64,000 nucleotides of DNA from Glutinoglossum americanum. Taxonomy: Eukaryota; Ascomycota; Geoglossomycetes; Geoglossales; Geoglossaceae. Of the stretch, positions 10,383 through 23,796 are shown in pieces (position 1 is the first letter of the stretch; the number at the start of each line of letters is the position of its first letter). The notes beneath the pieces were generated by a model. It was given only the letters and a program-made list of their open reading frames with translations, made no database searches and was not told the DNA's origin. Position numbers and translations under genes: made by a program. The stretch spans positions 124,001-188,000 of the forward strand of contig JAGHQL010000017.1 of assembly GCA_020080175.1 (NCBI GenBank), given 5' to 3'.

Positions 10383-12000
10383 ACGTTGATTTCGGTGAAA
10401 GCCGAGTTTCCCGCAACGCCTCGAAGCTATGAAGGATGTAGGAGGATGTACTTACTGACATGCCTAGATGGCAAATTTCCCCTTTCGTATCGTCTCAATC
10501 CCCTCCCTCCATCCCGCCTACCTACTTCATTGCAAGGTAGGCATTTCCCACGTATGTACATTTAAAAAAAAAACATTAGACCTATATTTTTTTTTATTTT
10601 TTTTTTTTTTAAACGTTTGGGGGAAAAAAAATTTTTTAAGATAAAATTTACCAATTTTTTTTTTTTTTTTTTCCCTACATCGAAGGTTGATCCCCATCCG
10701 TTTGAGATTGGTAGTTTTTTTTTTTGCGTCCTAGGATGATGCGATGGGGAGAGAATTACGCGGCGGTTGTTAAGGGCGTAGCGGTGGCAGGTAGGTCTTC
10801 CTCCGGGTTGCGGATCGGATGAGGATGAGGTGGGTTGGTGAGCAAGCAAGCAAGCAGGGCTGGGCGGTATGGGGGTTTCCAGCTAGAGCAGGAGAGAGGG
10901 CGTCTGTCCGTCCTAGAGGAGTCTCTCTTTCTTTCCCTTTTCCCTACTCCGCGCGGACTATGCGTGTGGACTTCTTGTATGTATATATATATATATATAT
11001 ATATCTCACCTTTCCGTTGAAGGGGCGCATTCCGTGTCCGTGGCAGATGGGGCAGTGGGTATCCAACCTGATGAGTCTCTATCCGATATCGTTATTTTTT
11101 ATTTATTTCCGTTTTGAGTATAATGTGCGGAGATGGGTCGTTGTTGGTGGTGGGGTAGGCGAATTTGTTTGTTTGTTGTTCCGTATACGCTATACTATTA
11201 TATTCGAATTTGAAGCGCGGGTTCTGCGCAGCGCAACGTATTGTATTGTTGCTGACAGAAGAGGGAAAGATCTTCACAAGTCTACGGGGCGGGTGGGGGA
11301 TGGGTGTGAGCCGGGACGATCAGATTGGCCTGTTAAAGCTTTTTTGGTGTTGTTGCTGGTGGTGTATTTTCTATACCTTTTTTTCATGTAATCTGCGTTC
11401 TGGGGGCTTATAGGTTAGGCCTTGGGCGATGGGGATTGATCTTTTTTTTTTTTCTTCACGAGTCACAAACATTTGTTGGACACTTGGAGAGGGATGCTCA
11501 CCTAGGATAGCACAGCCAAGTAGTTAGTTTGTCTCACTCTGATGTACGTCTATATAATATATTGGTGTCTTAGATACCCTTTTCTTGGTGTTGTTCGCGG
11601 TTCCATTCCATCAGGGATTGTCCTTGGTATATATAGTGTATATAAATTCTTTTAAAGGGAAGATATGCTATCGCGGATGTTTGTGTGTTTCGGTTTGTGG
11701 TTCTTGATTGTCTTGTATAACAGGGCGCGTCCAGTGAGGCACCGAGACAGCTTAACAAAAAGATGATAAATACGCTAGGATATCTATGTACCCGCATATG
11801 CTAGCGTATATATGTCGTTATATGTAGCAAGTATATACGAAATTTTAAATTAAGCTCTTCTCCGTCAGGAAGTGAAGCAGCTGCTGTATGTGCGGTAAGG
11901 CGTCCGCATCGCTCCTACCGTGGGACTCTTGGTTGACCACTTCATCATCTCTTAACGAAAAGTAAGACTCTAAAGCAAAGCCAGAGCCAATCCCCCCACC
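10383..12000. other. Gene-free tract, part 1 (NUO51 3' side)
   Basis: Contains long A and T runs (10563-10720) and a (TA)n run at 10982-11004. Open frames here are short, low-complexity and show no family resemblance. No gene is called. Confidence 0.6.
10982..11004. repeat. (TA)n microsatellite
   Basis: An uninterrupted TA dinucleotide run of about 11.5 units in the gene-free tract. Confidence 0.9.
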
Positions 12001-13014
12001 ACCTCCTCCATCCTCTTAAACATGGGGAAAAGGAAGAGAGACAAACACCCCTCCCCCGCCTGCAGGTCTCGTCTCCGTCATCCCCCAGGAAGCAGACCCT
12101 CAGTCTATATATTAGAGTTTCACCGCCCCTACCCCGCGGCGATCATCAGTCCCCAGACTGACTGTCTCGGGGTTTACTCGACGGTATCTACCCTCCCCTC
12201 ACCCTCACCCTCACCCCGGGACGTGCACGGAGGGGTAAGGCTGCTACCGTCATGCCGGTAGTCGGGAGATCCTGTCGGCAGTTGTTTACGAATAGCGGAG
12301 AACTAAAGTGGTTGTTTCTTGTTGTCTATCGGGCCCCCAGGTCGGCGACGCATACCCTTGTTCCTGTTGAGAGTCAGATGTTAGTAGATAGCGCTGGCGA
12401 ATCGGCGAAACCAGCGTTTATTGAACATAGATTGCCCCCCCCCCCCTCGTGACGAGTTTGGATTTGTTTCCGGCGGCCCTATCAGAAATACTATTTCCAA
12501 TGCTCGTGGGAAACAATTAACACACGCACCACGTAATATGTGGTATCCGTAGATCAGAAGATGGACAGGATGGGATGAAGAACACGGCTGATAGGTGGTT
12601 CTTTAGATCGAAAGGCATAACGGAAATATATTAAGAGATGGGGTGGGTTAAACCCATCCCTTTCATACTTCCAGAAGGAGACATGCCGGGTAGAGATTTA
12701 CATAATCGCAAAGAGATCAGCTGATGGTGGCTAGAGATCGCTGTCATAAAAACCAACACGGCAAACCCAAAACCCAAGATCGTGACACTCGGGCCAGGGT
12801 TGAGGAGGAGGGGAAAGAAGAGTCGACATGGCTGGCGGTTGACCAGCAGGAGCTCTCCCGTTTGCTTGCCTCGCCGTCCAAATCTTCTCCAACACAAACG
12901 TGCCCAGCCAAACGCTCAACAGCCACCCCTAGAGTTGGGTCGGATGGGTGTGTGCATGTGTGTAAGCAGGTATGTAAGAACACACGTACAATACATCTCC
13001 AGCACCAAAACGAC

Positions 13015-13044
13015 GCAAATGCAAATGCAAATGCAAATGCAAAT
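13015..13044. repeat. (GCAAAT)5 hexanucleotide repeat
   Basis: Five perfect copies of GCAAAT, giving four overlapping ATGCAAAT octamers, in otherwise unremarkable sequence. Confidence 0.9.
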
Positions 13045-13932
13045 GCACCCAGAGACGAAGCTGAATCCTGCAGTCCAAACAAACCAATCAATGTTTCGCA
13101 AGCCGTCCCCTGCGCTCTCCAGCGGGCCACGCACACACACAACAACTGAACCCCCACAGGGAATATATATTTTTGTGGGGGAACCTAAAGTGCGGACAGG
13201 GGTCCGCGGGGAACCAGATAGCAAGAGGGGCGCGGAAGTACAGGGAGATGTAACAAGGACCGAATGCAGGGCAGGGGGCAGGTACCAGGTACCGCTCAGC
13301 AAGTAAACCCTCCTCCGCCTTCACAAGACGATGGGACGCCGCCGCATGCATCCCAGCAACATGCGCCCATGTATGCGACCCGTAGAGCGAATAAACAACC
13401 ATCCGATGCCTCGAAAGCGGACAGGCCAACAACAACAACAAACAACAACAAGCCAACCGACCAGGTGGAAAGAGGTTTCCCATAACGTCACCAGAAGCCA
13501 AACCAGAAAGCAATCTATCGCGGCACATCCAACATCCAAACCGCCTACCCCGCACCTCCTCGGCGCGCCGCGCCCCGCCCCGTGTCTCTTCCCATATTAA
13601 TTAATTAATCAAGAACCCTTGCCGGCAGAATCGATCACGACTCATGATCTCCCACTCAATCAGAGTTTCGCAACGGCGTTCTGCCGGAGGAGACAGGGGA
13701 GGGGTGGTGGTGGGTGATTAATATGGAGGCTGTCAGATTTTGGTGGTGGATATTAGGGTGGAATGGGTAGATGACTGGGAAGGGAGGGAGAGGCTTTGTG
13801 ATGGGATGAAAAAAGTGATGCGTGTATCTCTATGTATGTATGCGTGTGGAAGGAGGTGGTTAGGTCGAAATTAACGTGAAGGGTAGTCAACTGATGGTAG
13901 TTTGCACCTGCACGCGTCTTCTTTTCGCTGTC

Positions 13933-13957
13933 CCTCTCTCTCTCTCTCTCTCTCTCC
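13933..13957. repeat. (CT)n microsatellite
   Basis: A polypyrimidine CT dinucleotide run of about 11 units. Confidence 0.9.
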
Positions 13958-14525
13958 CTTTCTAGATGGATCAGCCCTTCCCCATCCCTCAGACGGCGAC
14001 GCCCACGTGTCGGTGCTGAGAGAAGCCCGAGACACACGCACATAACCAGGCCAGCCAGCGAGAGACGAGCCGGAGAAAGCCAGAGTGTGTACAGACGGAG
14101 CTCGAGCGGAGGAGTCCGTTGGTCGAACCCGCAATGGCTCTCGAGCAACAGCAAAAACAACACTAGCAACCCCTCCCTCTCTCCCTCCCTCCCTCACCAA
14201 ACCGAAAAGAACTCCCCTTTTTTTTCTTTCTTCTTTAACCCCAAAAAAAATAATACAAAACCCCCCAGGAAGTTTCACAACAGCCACCCTACCTTTTCGC
14301 CTCCCCATCCACCCATCCATCCTCTCCCCCTCCCAAAGACAAACAAAACAGAGAATGCACACTCCTCTCCCCCCTCACGCCACGATCCTAGCACCACCAC
14401 CACCACCAACCAACACCCAGCCCATAGAGCCATTTTTTCAAGGGAAGAAAAAAAAAAATAAATAAAATAAAATCCCCAAATAAGACCCCTCAGGACCCGC
14501 CCTCGAAACACCCCGATACGAAGAA

Positions 14526-14538
14526 GGGGGGGGGGGGG
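14526..14538. repeat. G13 homopolymer
   Basis: Thirteen consecutive G. Similar runs occur nearby, at about 14660-14669 and 14813-14821. Confidence 0.85.
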
Positions 14539-14920
14539 ATGGGTCAGAAAAAACACACGGATAGCGCACCCAACGCCAAACCACCAAAAAAAACACCCCA
14601 TCACAAACTCCCCCCGCGCCCAAAAGAGAACCCACACCACGCCCCCCCTCCGCGCGCCGGGGGGGGGGCTATAGAGAAAAGCATAACCGCCAAAAAGGAA
14701 AAAAAAAAAAGGAAAAGGAAAGGGTGCGCGGTAGTTGCCCCCCCAGCCCAGTCCCAGTCCCAGTTGTAGTTTGTAGTTTGCTAGTCTCATTTCTCCGGGT
14801 CCGGGGTAGAGAGGGGGGGGGGAAACAGCCTAAAACCGTGCGTTTTTTTTTTTTTTTTGCATGATGGGGGATGCATGACGAGCCCAGATATCGCCCGCCC
14901 CGGCATACGACGTCCCGAAT

Positions 14921-14956
14921 GGGATGGGGGGGGGTATATATGCCCCCCCCCATCCC
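14921..14956. repeat. G/C-run inverted repeat with TATATATG loop
   Basis: Arms 14921-14934 (GGGAT followed by nine G) and 14943-14956 (nine C followed by ATCCC) are perfectly complementary over 14 bp, with an 8-nt loop of TATATATG. Confidence 0.9.
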
Positions 14957-15145
14957 CGGTCCGGAGAAGAAGAAGAAAAAAAGAAAATAAAATAAAAATA
15001 AAAATGGGAAATAAAACCTCCTGCAATGTAATCCCCCACACACACCCCCCCTCTATATCCGTTTTTTTTTTTGGTTATTCTTATTTTATATTTTTGTTTT
15101 TTGTTTTTATTTTTTTTTTCTTCTCATATAACATGCGTACATATA

Positions 15146-15147
15146 CG

Positions 15148-15191
<44 letters not shown>

Positions 15192-15192
15192 T
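15146..15192. repeat. (GTGC)n tetranucleotide repeat
   Basis: About 12 perfect tetranucleotide units of strictly alternating purine and pyrimidine, a sequence type known to favour Z-DNA. It is closely followed by (GA)n at 15273-15312. Confidence 0.9.
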
Positions 15193-15272
15193 ACATGCGT
15201 CGCCGCTATTTGGAATGGGGACGTATCATATCCCAGCTGCCAGCTGCCCCCCCCGTATGGTTTTCCCGCATG

Positions 15273-15312
15273 GAGAGAGAGAGAGAGAGAGAGTGGAGAG
15301 AGAGAGAGAGGG
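15273..15312. repeat. (GA)n microsatellite
   Basis: A purine GA run interrupted once by GTGG near 15293-15296. Confidence 0.9.
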
Positions 15313-15950
15313 TTCCGCCCGCTGCATGCACGAAACTCTTGTTTTCGCTGGTCTCGGAGTCTTCCGTCGCGGCGCTGCCAACGGGGGTTTGACTGGGAAA
15401 TCGGTGACTGTGGGAGGTAGAACGAGCGACGCGGTGATTTTTCCCTCTGGACCTCTTCCGTCGGCGTTGGTCAGGTCGATTCGGGCACACGCCATTGGCC
15501 GGCACAGGGTTTGTGCCGACTCGGTCCCTTCGCTCCCCACCCACCCACCTCCACTCTCCCACACTCCCACTCTACCGCCTCTCTGCCTCGCTGCCTCTCC
15601 TCTTTTTTCTTTTTTTCTTCTTCTTCTTCCTTTCCCTTCTTCCTGTATCCTGCGTGGCAATGTGCCACACCGCCTTTGAAACGCGACAACTCTCCCGCGG
15701 CTTCCCTCGTAATCTTGCTTCTTCCGGCAGTTCGTTCGTTCGGGCTGCTAAAATTGGAAGGAAATCTCTTGCCCGCTTTCGGGAATGAATTCTCACCGTC
15801 TCCCACTCGGCTGCCCGAGGGACGCAGCCGAGCCTACCACGGCACACGTGTCTGCTTGTCGTGCGGGGAGCAGATCATCCCACCCCCCCCACTGCCGTTT
15901 TCGCGTAAACCCGGGGTATCGGGGTCGGGACTTTGTGAAACGGACAGGCC

Positions 15951-15984
15951 CTTTTTGCTCTTTTTTGCTCTTTTTTGCTCTTTT
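15951..15984. repeat. 10-bp tandem repeat, unit TTTTTTGCTC
   Basis: Three near-identical 10-bp units plus a partial T run; the first unit begins with C instead of T. Confidence 0.85.
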
Positions 15985-17472
15985 CGCTTTTTCCTCCTTC
16001 TGTCCTCTTTCCTTCGGCCCCCGTCTCTTTCGGCAAAAAACAAAGCTGAAAGCTGATCGGGGGATTCTGAACCCCGCCCTATGGAGCGATACGTGATACA
16101 CGATATAAGCCGGGCAGACCTTAATTGTGCCCCCCCGAAAAGGGGCTGTCGCTTCTGGGAGCGAATGGGCTCGTTTTCCGTTCGTCGTCGTAGACCATGT
16201 GAACCCCCCACCTCGGGGGGATTTGGCTGTCGGGCGGCGTTGCTGACAGGCGGAGGGTGCTCGCGCCGAGCCTCTCCGAGCCACTCTATTGCTGAAAGAA
16301 GGAATTTCGGTTGCGCTGGCTCGGCCCAGCCTGGGTAAATGGTGCGGCATTTCATGCCGTGCTCCGGGGTGTTTTCAATGCAAGTTTAATTATAGCTCGT
16401 ATCAGTACGGGGCATACCACTTCCGTTTCCAGGGCGTCCAGCTAGCTCGTGCATGCGAAGGATTCGAGAAGTAATTTGAATCGATCGGTTTCTCTGTTGA
16501 GGGGAAAATGAATGAGTGGATGAGTGGATGGGTGGGTGGGGCAAAAATGGTGGATAAGCGGGTTGGCGATAGACGCAAAAGCTGGTGGTTCGCTCACCCC
16601 CGCGGTAGCTTCAGTCCTGGTTTGCAGCGTAAAGACCCCACTCGCTATCACTTTGTGCTTGGAAAATCATCCGTTTGTACACCCACAACACTCTAAAAGC
16701 CTACTTTTGGTACTGAATGCTCCCGGGTATGAGCCTAAGACACCCCCCCAACTTTTATGGTTGGAAATGGAGTGCTGTGGAGCTCCACCTGGATGGCTTG
16801 GTATTGATGAATTTTCCAGACTTCTGGGGCGCCGATGTGAGTGAGCAATTTCGTTAATCGGGGTAGCTGGCGTTCGTGCTCTGTGCCGTACCCATCCTGG
16901 GTCCTCTGGACTGTTGGGTATATACACAAAACTTCGCCGCCCCCCATATCAGCCCCTTTGTCTCTTCCGTCGTCGATTCCTGCTTGGGAGAACGGGGTGT
17001 CGTTGCTCTGAGGAACCCCGAAAGATCCTGATGGAGCTAGGCGGGGTCAGGGTGTCAGCGCCGCGCGGATGGTTGAGCAGGTACTAGAAACGTTCGGGGC
17101 CAGCCTCGTGTAATTTCTACCTAATTTCGACGAGCATTCATTATATATCGTCTCAAGGCCAAGACGAGAGCTGGCGACGAACTCTCCTAACGAGCATGTG
17201 TTGACGTAGAATCGGCTTATCCTTCCAAGGGGTTCTTGTTGTAGTGTCCACGTCCGGAGAGGTGAGAGGATCTGTTCTGTGTGAGAGCACTCGCTTACGA
17301 GAGCCTTCTGCGGAAGAACTCCTACGAAAGTAATTAATGTTGCATGTTATGTCCGCGACCGTTTCTATTCCTGAAGGATCTCCAGAGTTACTTTTCGACG
17401 TTCGCACATGCATTTGTTTTGTTGTTTGGATTTCAGCCTGCTACTCTTTTGCCGGACTTGCAACTATTTAGT

Positions 17473-17506
17473 GCGTGTTCACGGCGTACCTGCGCCGTGA
17501 ACACGC
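17473..17506. repeat. Perfect 14-bp inverted repeat with 6-nt loop
   Basis: Arm GCGTGTTCACGGCG (17473-17486) and its exact complement at 17493-17506 flank a 6-nt spacer TACCTG. The arms are complex sequence, not a homopolymer or microsatellite, so chance is unlikely. It could be a dyad binding site, an RNA stem or a terminal stem of an unseen element. Confidence 0.9.
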
Positions 17507-18602
17507 TATAGGTTGGGGTCATGGCCCCGCATGTAGCTAACTAGTCTCTCGAGTTTGTTTCGATTCCTACCGAGAAAACAACTCTTCGAGATTATCATGA
17601 GACAACACAGCTGCGGCGGAGAGACATCATTCTCTTTTGAAATGCCTATTTGTCTGAGTTGCGGTGGAATGGTGGAATGGTGGGAATGGTGTGGCGAGGC
17701 TAGAAGATAGGTCCGTTCGGGCGGCTTGGGACACGAGTAGAATGCGCAGTGATCCAGTGGGTGACTGCCCAGCCATGGCGATGGTTGGTCTAATTTCCAT
17801 AGACTTTGAAGGCGCCGCGCTTACCAAATAGAAAGTCGGACGCTCACTGACCGTATAGCGTCAACCGGTTCGTTGAATCAACGCAAGCTGTGGGTATGGG
17901 CAGGGTAACACAGTAAGACGTAACCAGAAGGGCTGAGGATATCGGTGTCGATCAATCTCGCTTGCTTGTCGCAGCGAACCCCTACGCTTATTTGCATACC
18001 CCTGATCTCGCCCCATCCAAAAAGGGTAGAAAAACGTGGCACCCTTACCAGCCTGTGCAGTTAGCTGGAACCCTTGTTGTCAATTGTCATTCGTTGCAAC
18101 GCGGATGCAAATTTATTTTTCTGCATCCAGGGATCATCCCGGAGGGAGACAAGAAGGTAGGCGATCGTATGGGGAGCTCCCTTATCTGCTGGGTAGTGCC
18201 TGTAACTCTATCGGTTTTGGAATGCCGCAAGTGCCTCAACGCTCCAAATTTCAATCGTCTCAGTTGTCAGCTGTTCTGCCCGTTCCAAGGGTGCACCCTC
18301 GCAATTTATCCCATCTTGCGGGGCCCGGTTAGTTCCGTCCGAGTGCTTTTGCCCATCGCAGCTGAGCGACAGGGCGGGGTAGCGTATCCTTCTGGACATA
18401 CATGCTAATACGAGGGAGACACGGACGGGATATGCATATGCTTGTGGAAACAAAGTGTCGCTTTTGGCTAATGTGCAAATGTGAATATGTGATTGTTCGT
18501 GCCAAAACCTAACCCCGCAGATTTCCTTCCTTATCCTAACCACCGATGGAATTTAGTCTATCCAAGCCTCCGGGACGAGATGCATGATAAACACGAGACT
18601 TG

Positions 18603-18626
18603 CCGACCGACCGGCCGACCGACCGA
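18603..18626. repeat. (CCGA)n tetranucleotide repeat
   Basis: Six CCGA-type units, one of them CCGG. Complementary CGGTCGGT lies about 45 bp downstream (near 18669), so a stem could form. Confidence 0.8.
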
Positions 18627-21600
18627 GGGGGCCGAGATATAGATGGGAGCCGCGAGTCTTTACCGCATCGGTCGGTAGCTTAGCCTACCATGGCTTCCTT
18701 CTCAGAGCTCTTGCCGGATCCTAGGACCGACATTAGCGTCAAAATGAGCTGCTCTTGAAACTCGAGGCGAGAATTGTTCCTGGGGCGCCGTCGACAGGTT
18801 TGACGCGGCCGGGACATGGTTGAGGGATCTGCGGGGCAAGCCACGGTTGCACATCATTTGGGTCCCAAACCCCAGTAGGCAATACCTGCCGGAAGTTGAC
18901 CTGTCAAATGTCAGAAAAAGAAAATACTTGGAAAAATGATTGTGGTGCGGTCATCTGGTCTCCTCACTGGAGGACTGGCTGCCATGGGTTTCTCAACCCT
19001 AGGGAGTAGGTCCTATTGGCTGGTCGCGTGTCTGCCCTGGCTGCGCAGTCCTCTGATGTTGTGTTGATGCGAGAGGTCGCTGATGTGTTTCGTCCACCTT
19101 GCCCACGGCTCCTTCCTGCGTGGGAAAATGGAAATAATCTCTCGCGCGTATGTACATAGTATGAATTTGGATTTGGGGCTGTATGTGCGATGGCGAGAGA
19201 GGGACGTCGCCGCCATTCTGGAATCGATGACGCCCTCAGGAAGAAGGAATTATGGGTGGAGATCATGCCGTTGCAGGCGCAGACAATTGTGGAAGTAATA
19301 TCATATTATCCCTTGGAAAGGGCTAGCCTCGTCTTTGCAATAAATTTTCCGGGATCGGCGGTCCAGACCGGAAACTTCTTCGCGTTTGAGGTTGTGTGTT
19401 CACCATTGTCGCGCATATCACCCCATTTAGATGTCATGCCTGTGGAATTATCGGTAGTCCGGGCTACTATTATCCGACCACGGAATACGATAGTCCGTAA
19501 GAGAACTGCATGAGGTTTGTGGTCGTTCCATGGTGGTTTGGGTTGCCATGGATAAGGTGGTATAGGTGCAACAATAGATTTCACATGGGCTAGGGTCTGG
19601 GTACCCCAAACCACCAATATAGTGGATAGCCGAAAGATATTGGCAGATCCGTGGGGTAGTGCGGAAGATCATCAACCGTTCTTGTGTTCGAAACACACAC
19701 TTGTGCAACCAATCGGCAGACTACGGACGAACTAATTTCTGGTTGCTGGACACCAGCCTGGAAGGAGATGGTATCGTCGTGCGATGAAACTGCTTGCGAC
19801 GGCTCTTTTTGGAGAGCTACATGAAATCACCCCACCAGACCGCGGGGAATGGTTGAAACTGGACTCGCCCGAAAGCCGCCGGTCCGCCCGTGGAATAGGA
19901 TAGTTTTTTGTTTGTTTGCGTATGGGGAGAAAACCGTTTCTTGTCACTCTTTTCCTGCGAGCTGGTTTCAAAGTTATTTCCAGGCCCGGCGGGCTGCAGA
20001 ATTCGCGTATGCGAGACAATCAGAATTGACAGATGTATAACGTTCGTACTTAGGGAGAGATCCCTGGTCTTACTGCGGTCGGGCTGTCGGCAATGCTGCA
20101 GGTGCATCAGATGAAAATATTCTTCAGAAACAGTCAACCAACCTATCTAATCGAGCGAAAAAATGAAAAATAGAAAAACCGGCCGGGTTCTCATCCGGAA
20201 TACAGACAAGAACAGCCGGATGCCGAACTATCCTGGCGACTCCGCTGGAACTACTCGTCTACACAGATTCCAGATTCGTAATGGGGTAATGCGTTCTCCA
20301 TATCGGCGTGCCTATTTTGTGTGCCCTGTTTGCACGTATGTAGGGTAGTTATGACCAAGGATATTTTGGAGTGGGACAATATTTCCCCTATGCAAGAAGG
20401 AAACGGTGCCAGGTAAGCTTTCGGCTGGCTAATGTGTGAGCGACTGGGCCGGCCTTTCTTCCGCTGCGGTTTGTCAGCTTTTGTCGGTCCAATTCGGTGG
20501 CGCTAGCAGGAAAGATTGTGGGCGTTCGGTCAAGCCCATCTGCCCCTTCGTGTATGTATAAATGCCGTAGTGTGATATATAGCGCTCGATGCGAGGTGCT
20601 TGACGCTTGAGTTTGGGGGCTTGGGTTGGGGTGGGATGAGGGATTGTGAGAGTGGATGGGTGGGTTGGATGGCGGCCTCCCTGACGATCGCGCGCGGCCA
20701 AGCATGCGATGCGATGCAGGGCTGGACCGGCGGAAGCCAAAATGTCAGAATGTAGTTTTTTCGTCTGGTGGCGGTCGGTTCTCCGTAATAGAAAGGGCAA
20801 TGAAAGGCGATACATGCAATACTATTGATGCGTACCGAGACCAGGAGAACCCAGTCGTGCCGGCCGGGAAATATTTGCTGGGAAGAAGGGCTCTGTCGAG
20901 CGAACGGGGTATGTGGTAAACCATGCAGCGTGTTTAGCAACGTTGAGGGTACACTATTCTGTCCTGCGTCACCGCAGAGTCCTGTTTGGCTGTTGGCTGT
21001 CCCGAAGAGTGTTGGGTGCGTTAGAGCTGCCACTAGGATGGGCTATTGTCGTAATAATGTGTACAGTACATGACATGGCCCTGCTGCATTGCGGTGTGCA
21101 GGCACCATCCCGGCCGCTGTCGTTCTGGTATTGAACTGCTGGGTTGCTTCTCATCCCCCTGCCTCTTGGCCTGCATCCCGGAATACCCCCCAGTCGGTAT
21201 CCCTGGTGATTGGCCCCCGTCACATCTGGCCCAGTCGGGAACTTAGTCTCAACTGCGCCCCAGGGTCGCGCTAAGCAGCAGAAATCCATTTCTTTTGATT
21301 TTGATCTTTGAGTTGCTTCTTGTCCTTCTGGCTGCTTTCCCTGCTGCCACATCCCGGATCCGGTAAATCTGCATTCAAGCCACCGTTTACCTCTCCGCTG
21401 CAAGTCTTTTCCCCCAAGGGCTTTCCAGGACCGCCGACCGAGCTACCTGCAGCAAACCAGGACAGGCATCTCCCTCCTTGGGGTTTTTTATGTACTAGTT
21501 GCGATCCCGCGGTCTGCTCGCCCTGACCTAACCTCAACCAACCCACCCCCCGTACCTCCTACACCTCGCACACATTCACGGACCCCAGTGTGAGAGAGGC

Positions 21601-22259
21601 AAACTGCAAGGAATTATAAGATCGTCCTCGCGCACCCCCAACTGTGCAATCCCATCAATATCAATCAGATCTTACTTCCGTGTCGTGTTGAGTGATCTTG
21701 GTTGCACTACTACGGCACTACTACGGTAGACGAAGTTTTGTGTCTTTTGCCTTTCGATACCTATTCGATTCCGTCTCGTCATCTAGTGTGTATTATTGTG
21801 TCATTACTCCACCTCGGTGACTCGTTTGATATTTTCGAATCTTGCGCACCAACCCGTAAACCTATTAGAAGCTGCTTGCGACTGCCTTCCCTTCCTGCAA
21901 ATTGCCTCTGCGCATATCCATCCGGCAACAACACGATAATTAATTACCAATTCGCTTGTTGCTACTTCGACTTGTGCCCGCTGCACACAGCCGTCTGCTT
22001 CAGGTCACACCGAAGAGCATACCGGGATACTGGAACACGGCTTTGTACAGCTGTTGGTGAACACAGTTCGAGGTACGTTAGACTCCCGTTCTCTTGTTTG
22101 CTTGGGCGGTGGGCGCGATGCTCTACAAGTCCATCGAATAAAGTATTTCCCTGGGCACGCTTTCCGAGCTCTGTATCACCTCCAAAGCATTCGGGCTGAA
22201 CTCGTACAATAGGTCGTTTTTTTTTTCCCTGAGAGAGAGAAAGAGAGCAAGCCTCTAGA

Positions 22260-23796
<1,537 letters not shown>

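Larger units (their letters stand above)
12001..16500. other. Gene-free tract, part 2: microsatellite and homopolymer-rich
   Basis: This 4.5 kb is dominated by simple sequence: (CACCCT)n near 12195-12216, (GCAAAT)5, (CAA)n at 13427-13450, (CT)n, runs of 9-13 G or C, long A/T runs, (GTGC)n, (GA)n and a TTTTTTGCTC tandem. Predicted frames on both strands are translations of these repeats. No coding gene is supported. Confidence 0.65.
16501..22259. other. Gene-free tract, part 3 and C2H2 gene upstream region
   Basis: 5.8 kb with mixed composition and no frame resembling a known protein. It holds a perfect 14-bp hairpin (17473-17506), a GGAATGGT-type repeat (17664-17694), a (CCGA)n run (18603-18626) and a duplicated GCACTACTACG just before 21730. 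The last ~600 bp are pyrimidine-rich with a possible 5' UTR intron donor (GAG|GTACGT at 22073), so part of this may be the leader of the C2H2 gene. Confidence 0.55.

Noticed and set aside
10819-11391. Open frames in the gene-free tract, including 10819-11391 and 15071-15679
   Set aside because: They translate microsatellites and homopolymer runs and show no domain or plausible codon pattern.
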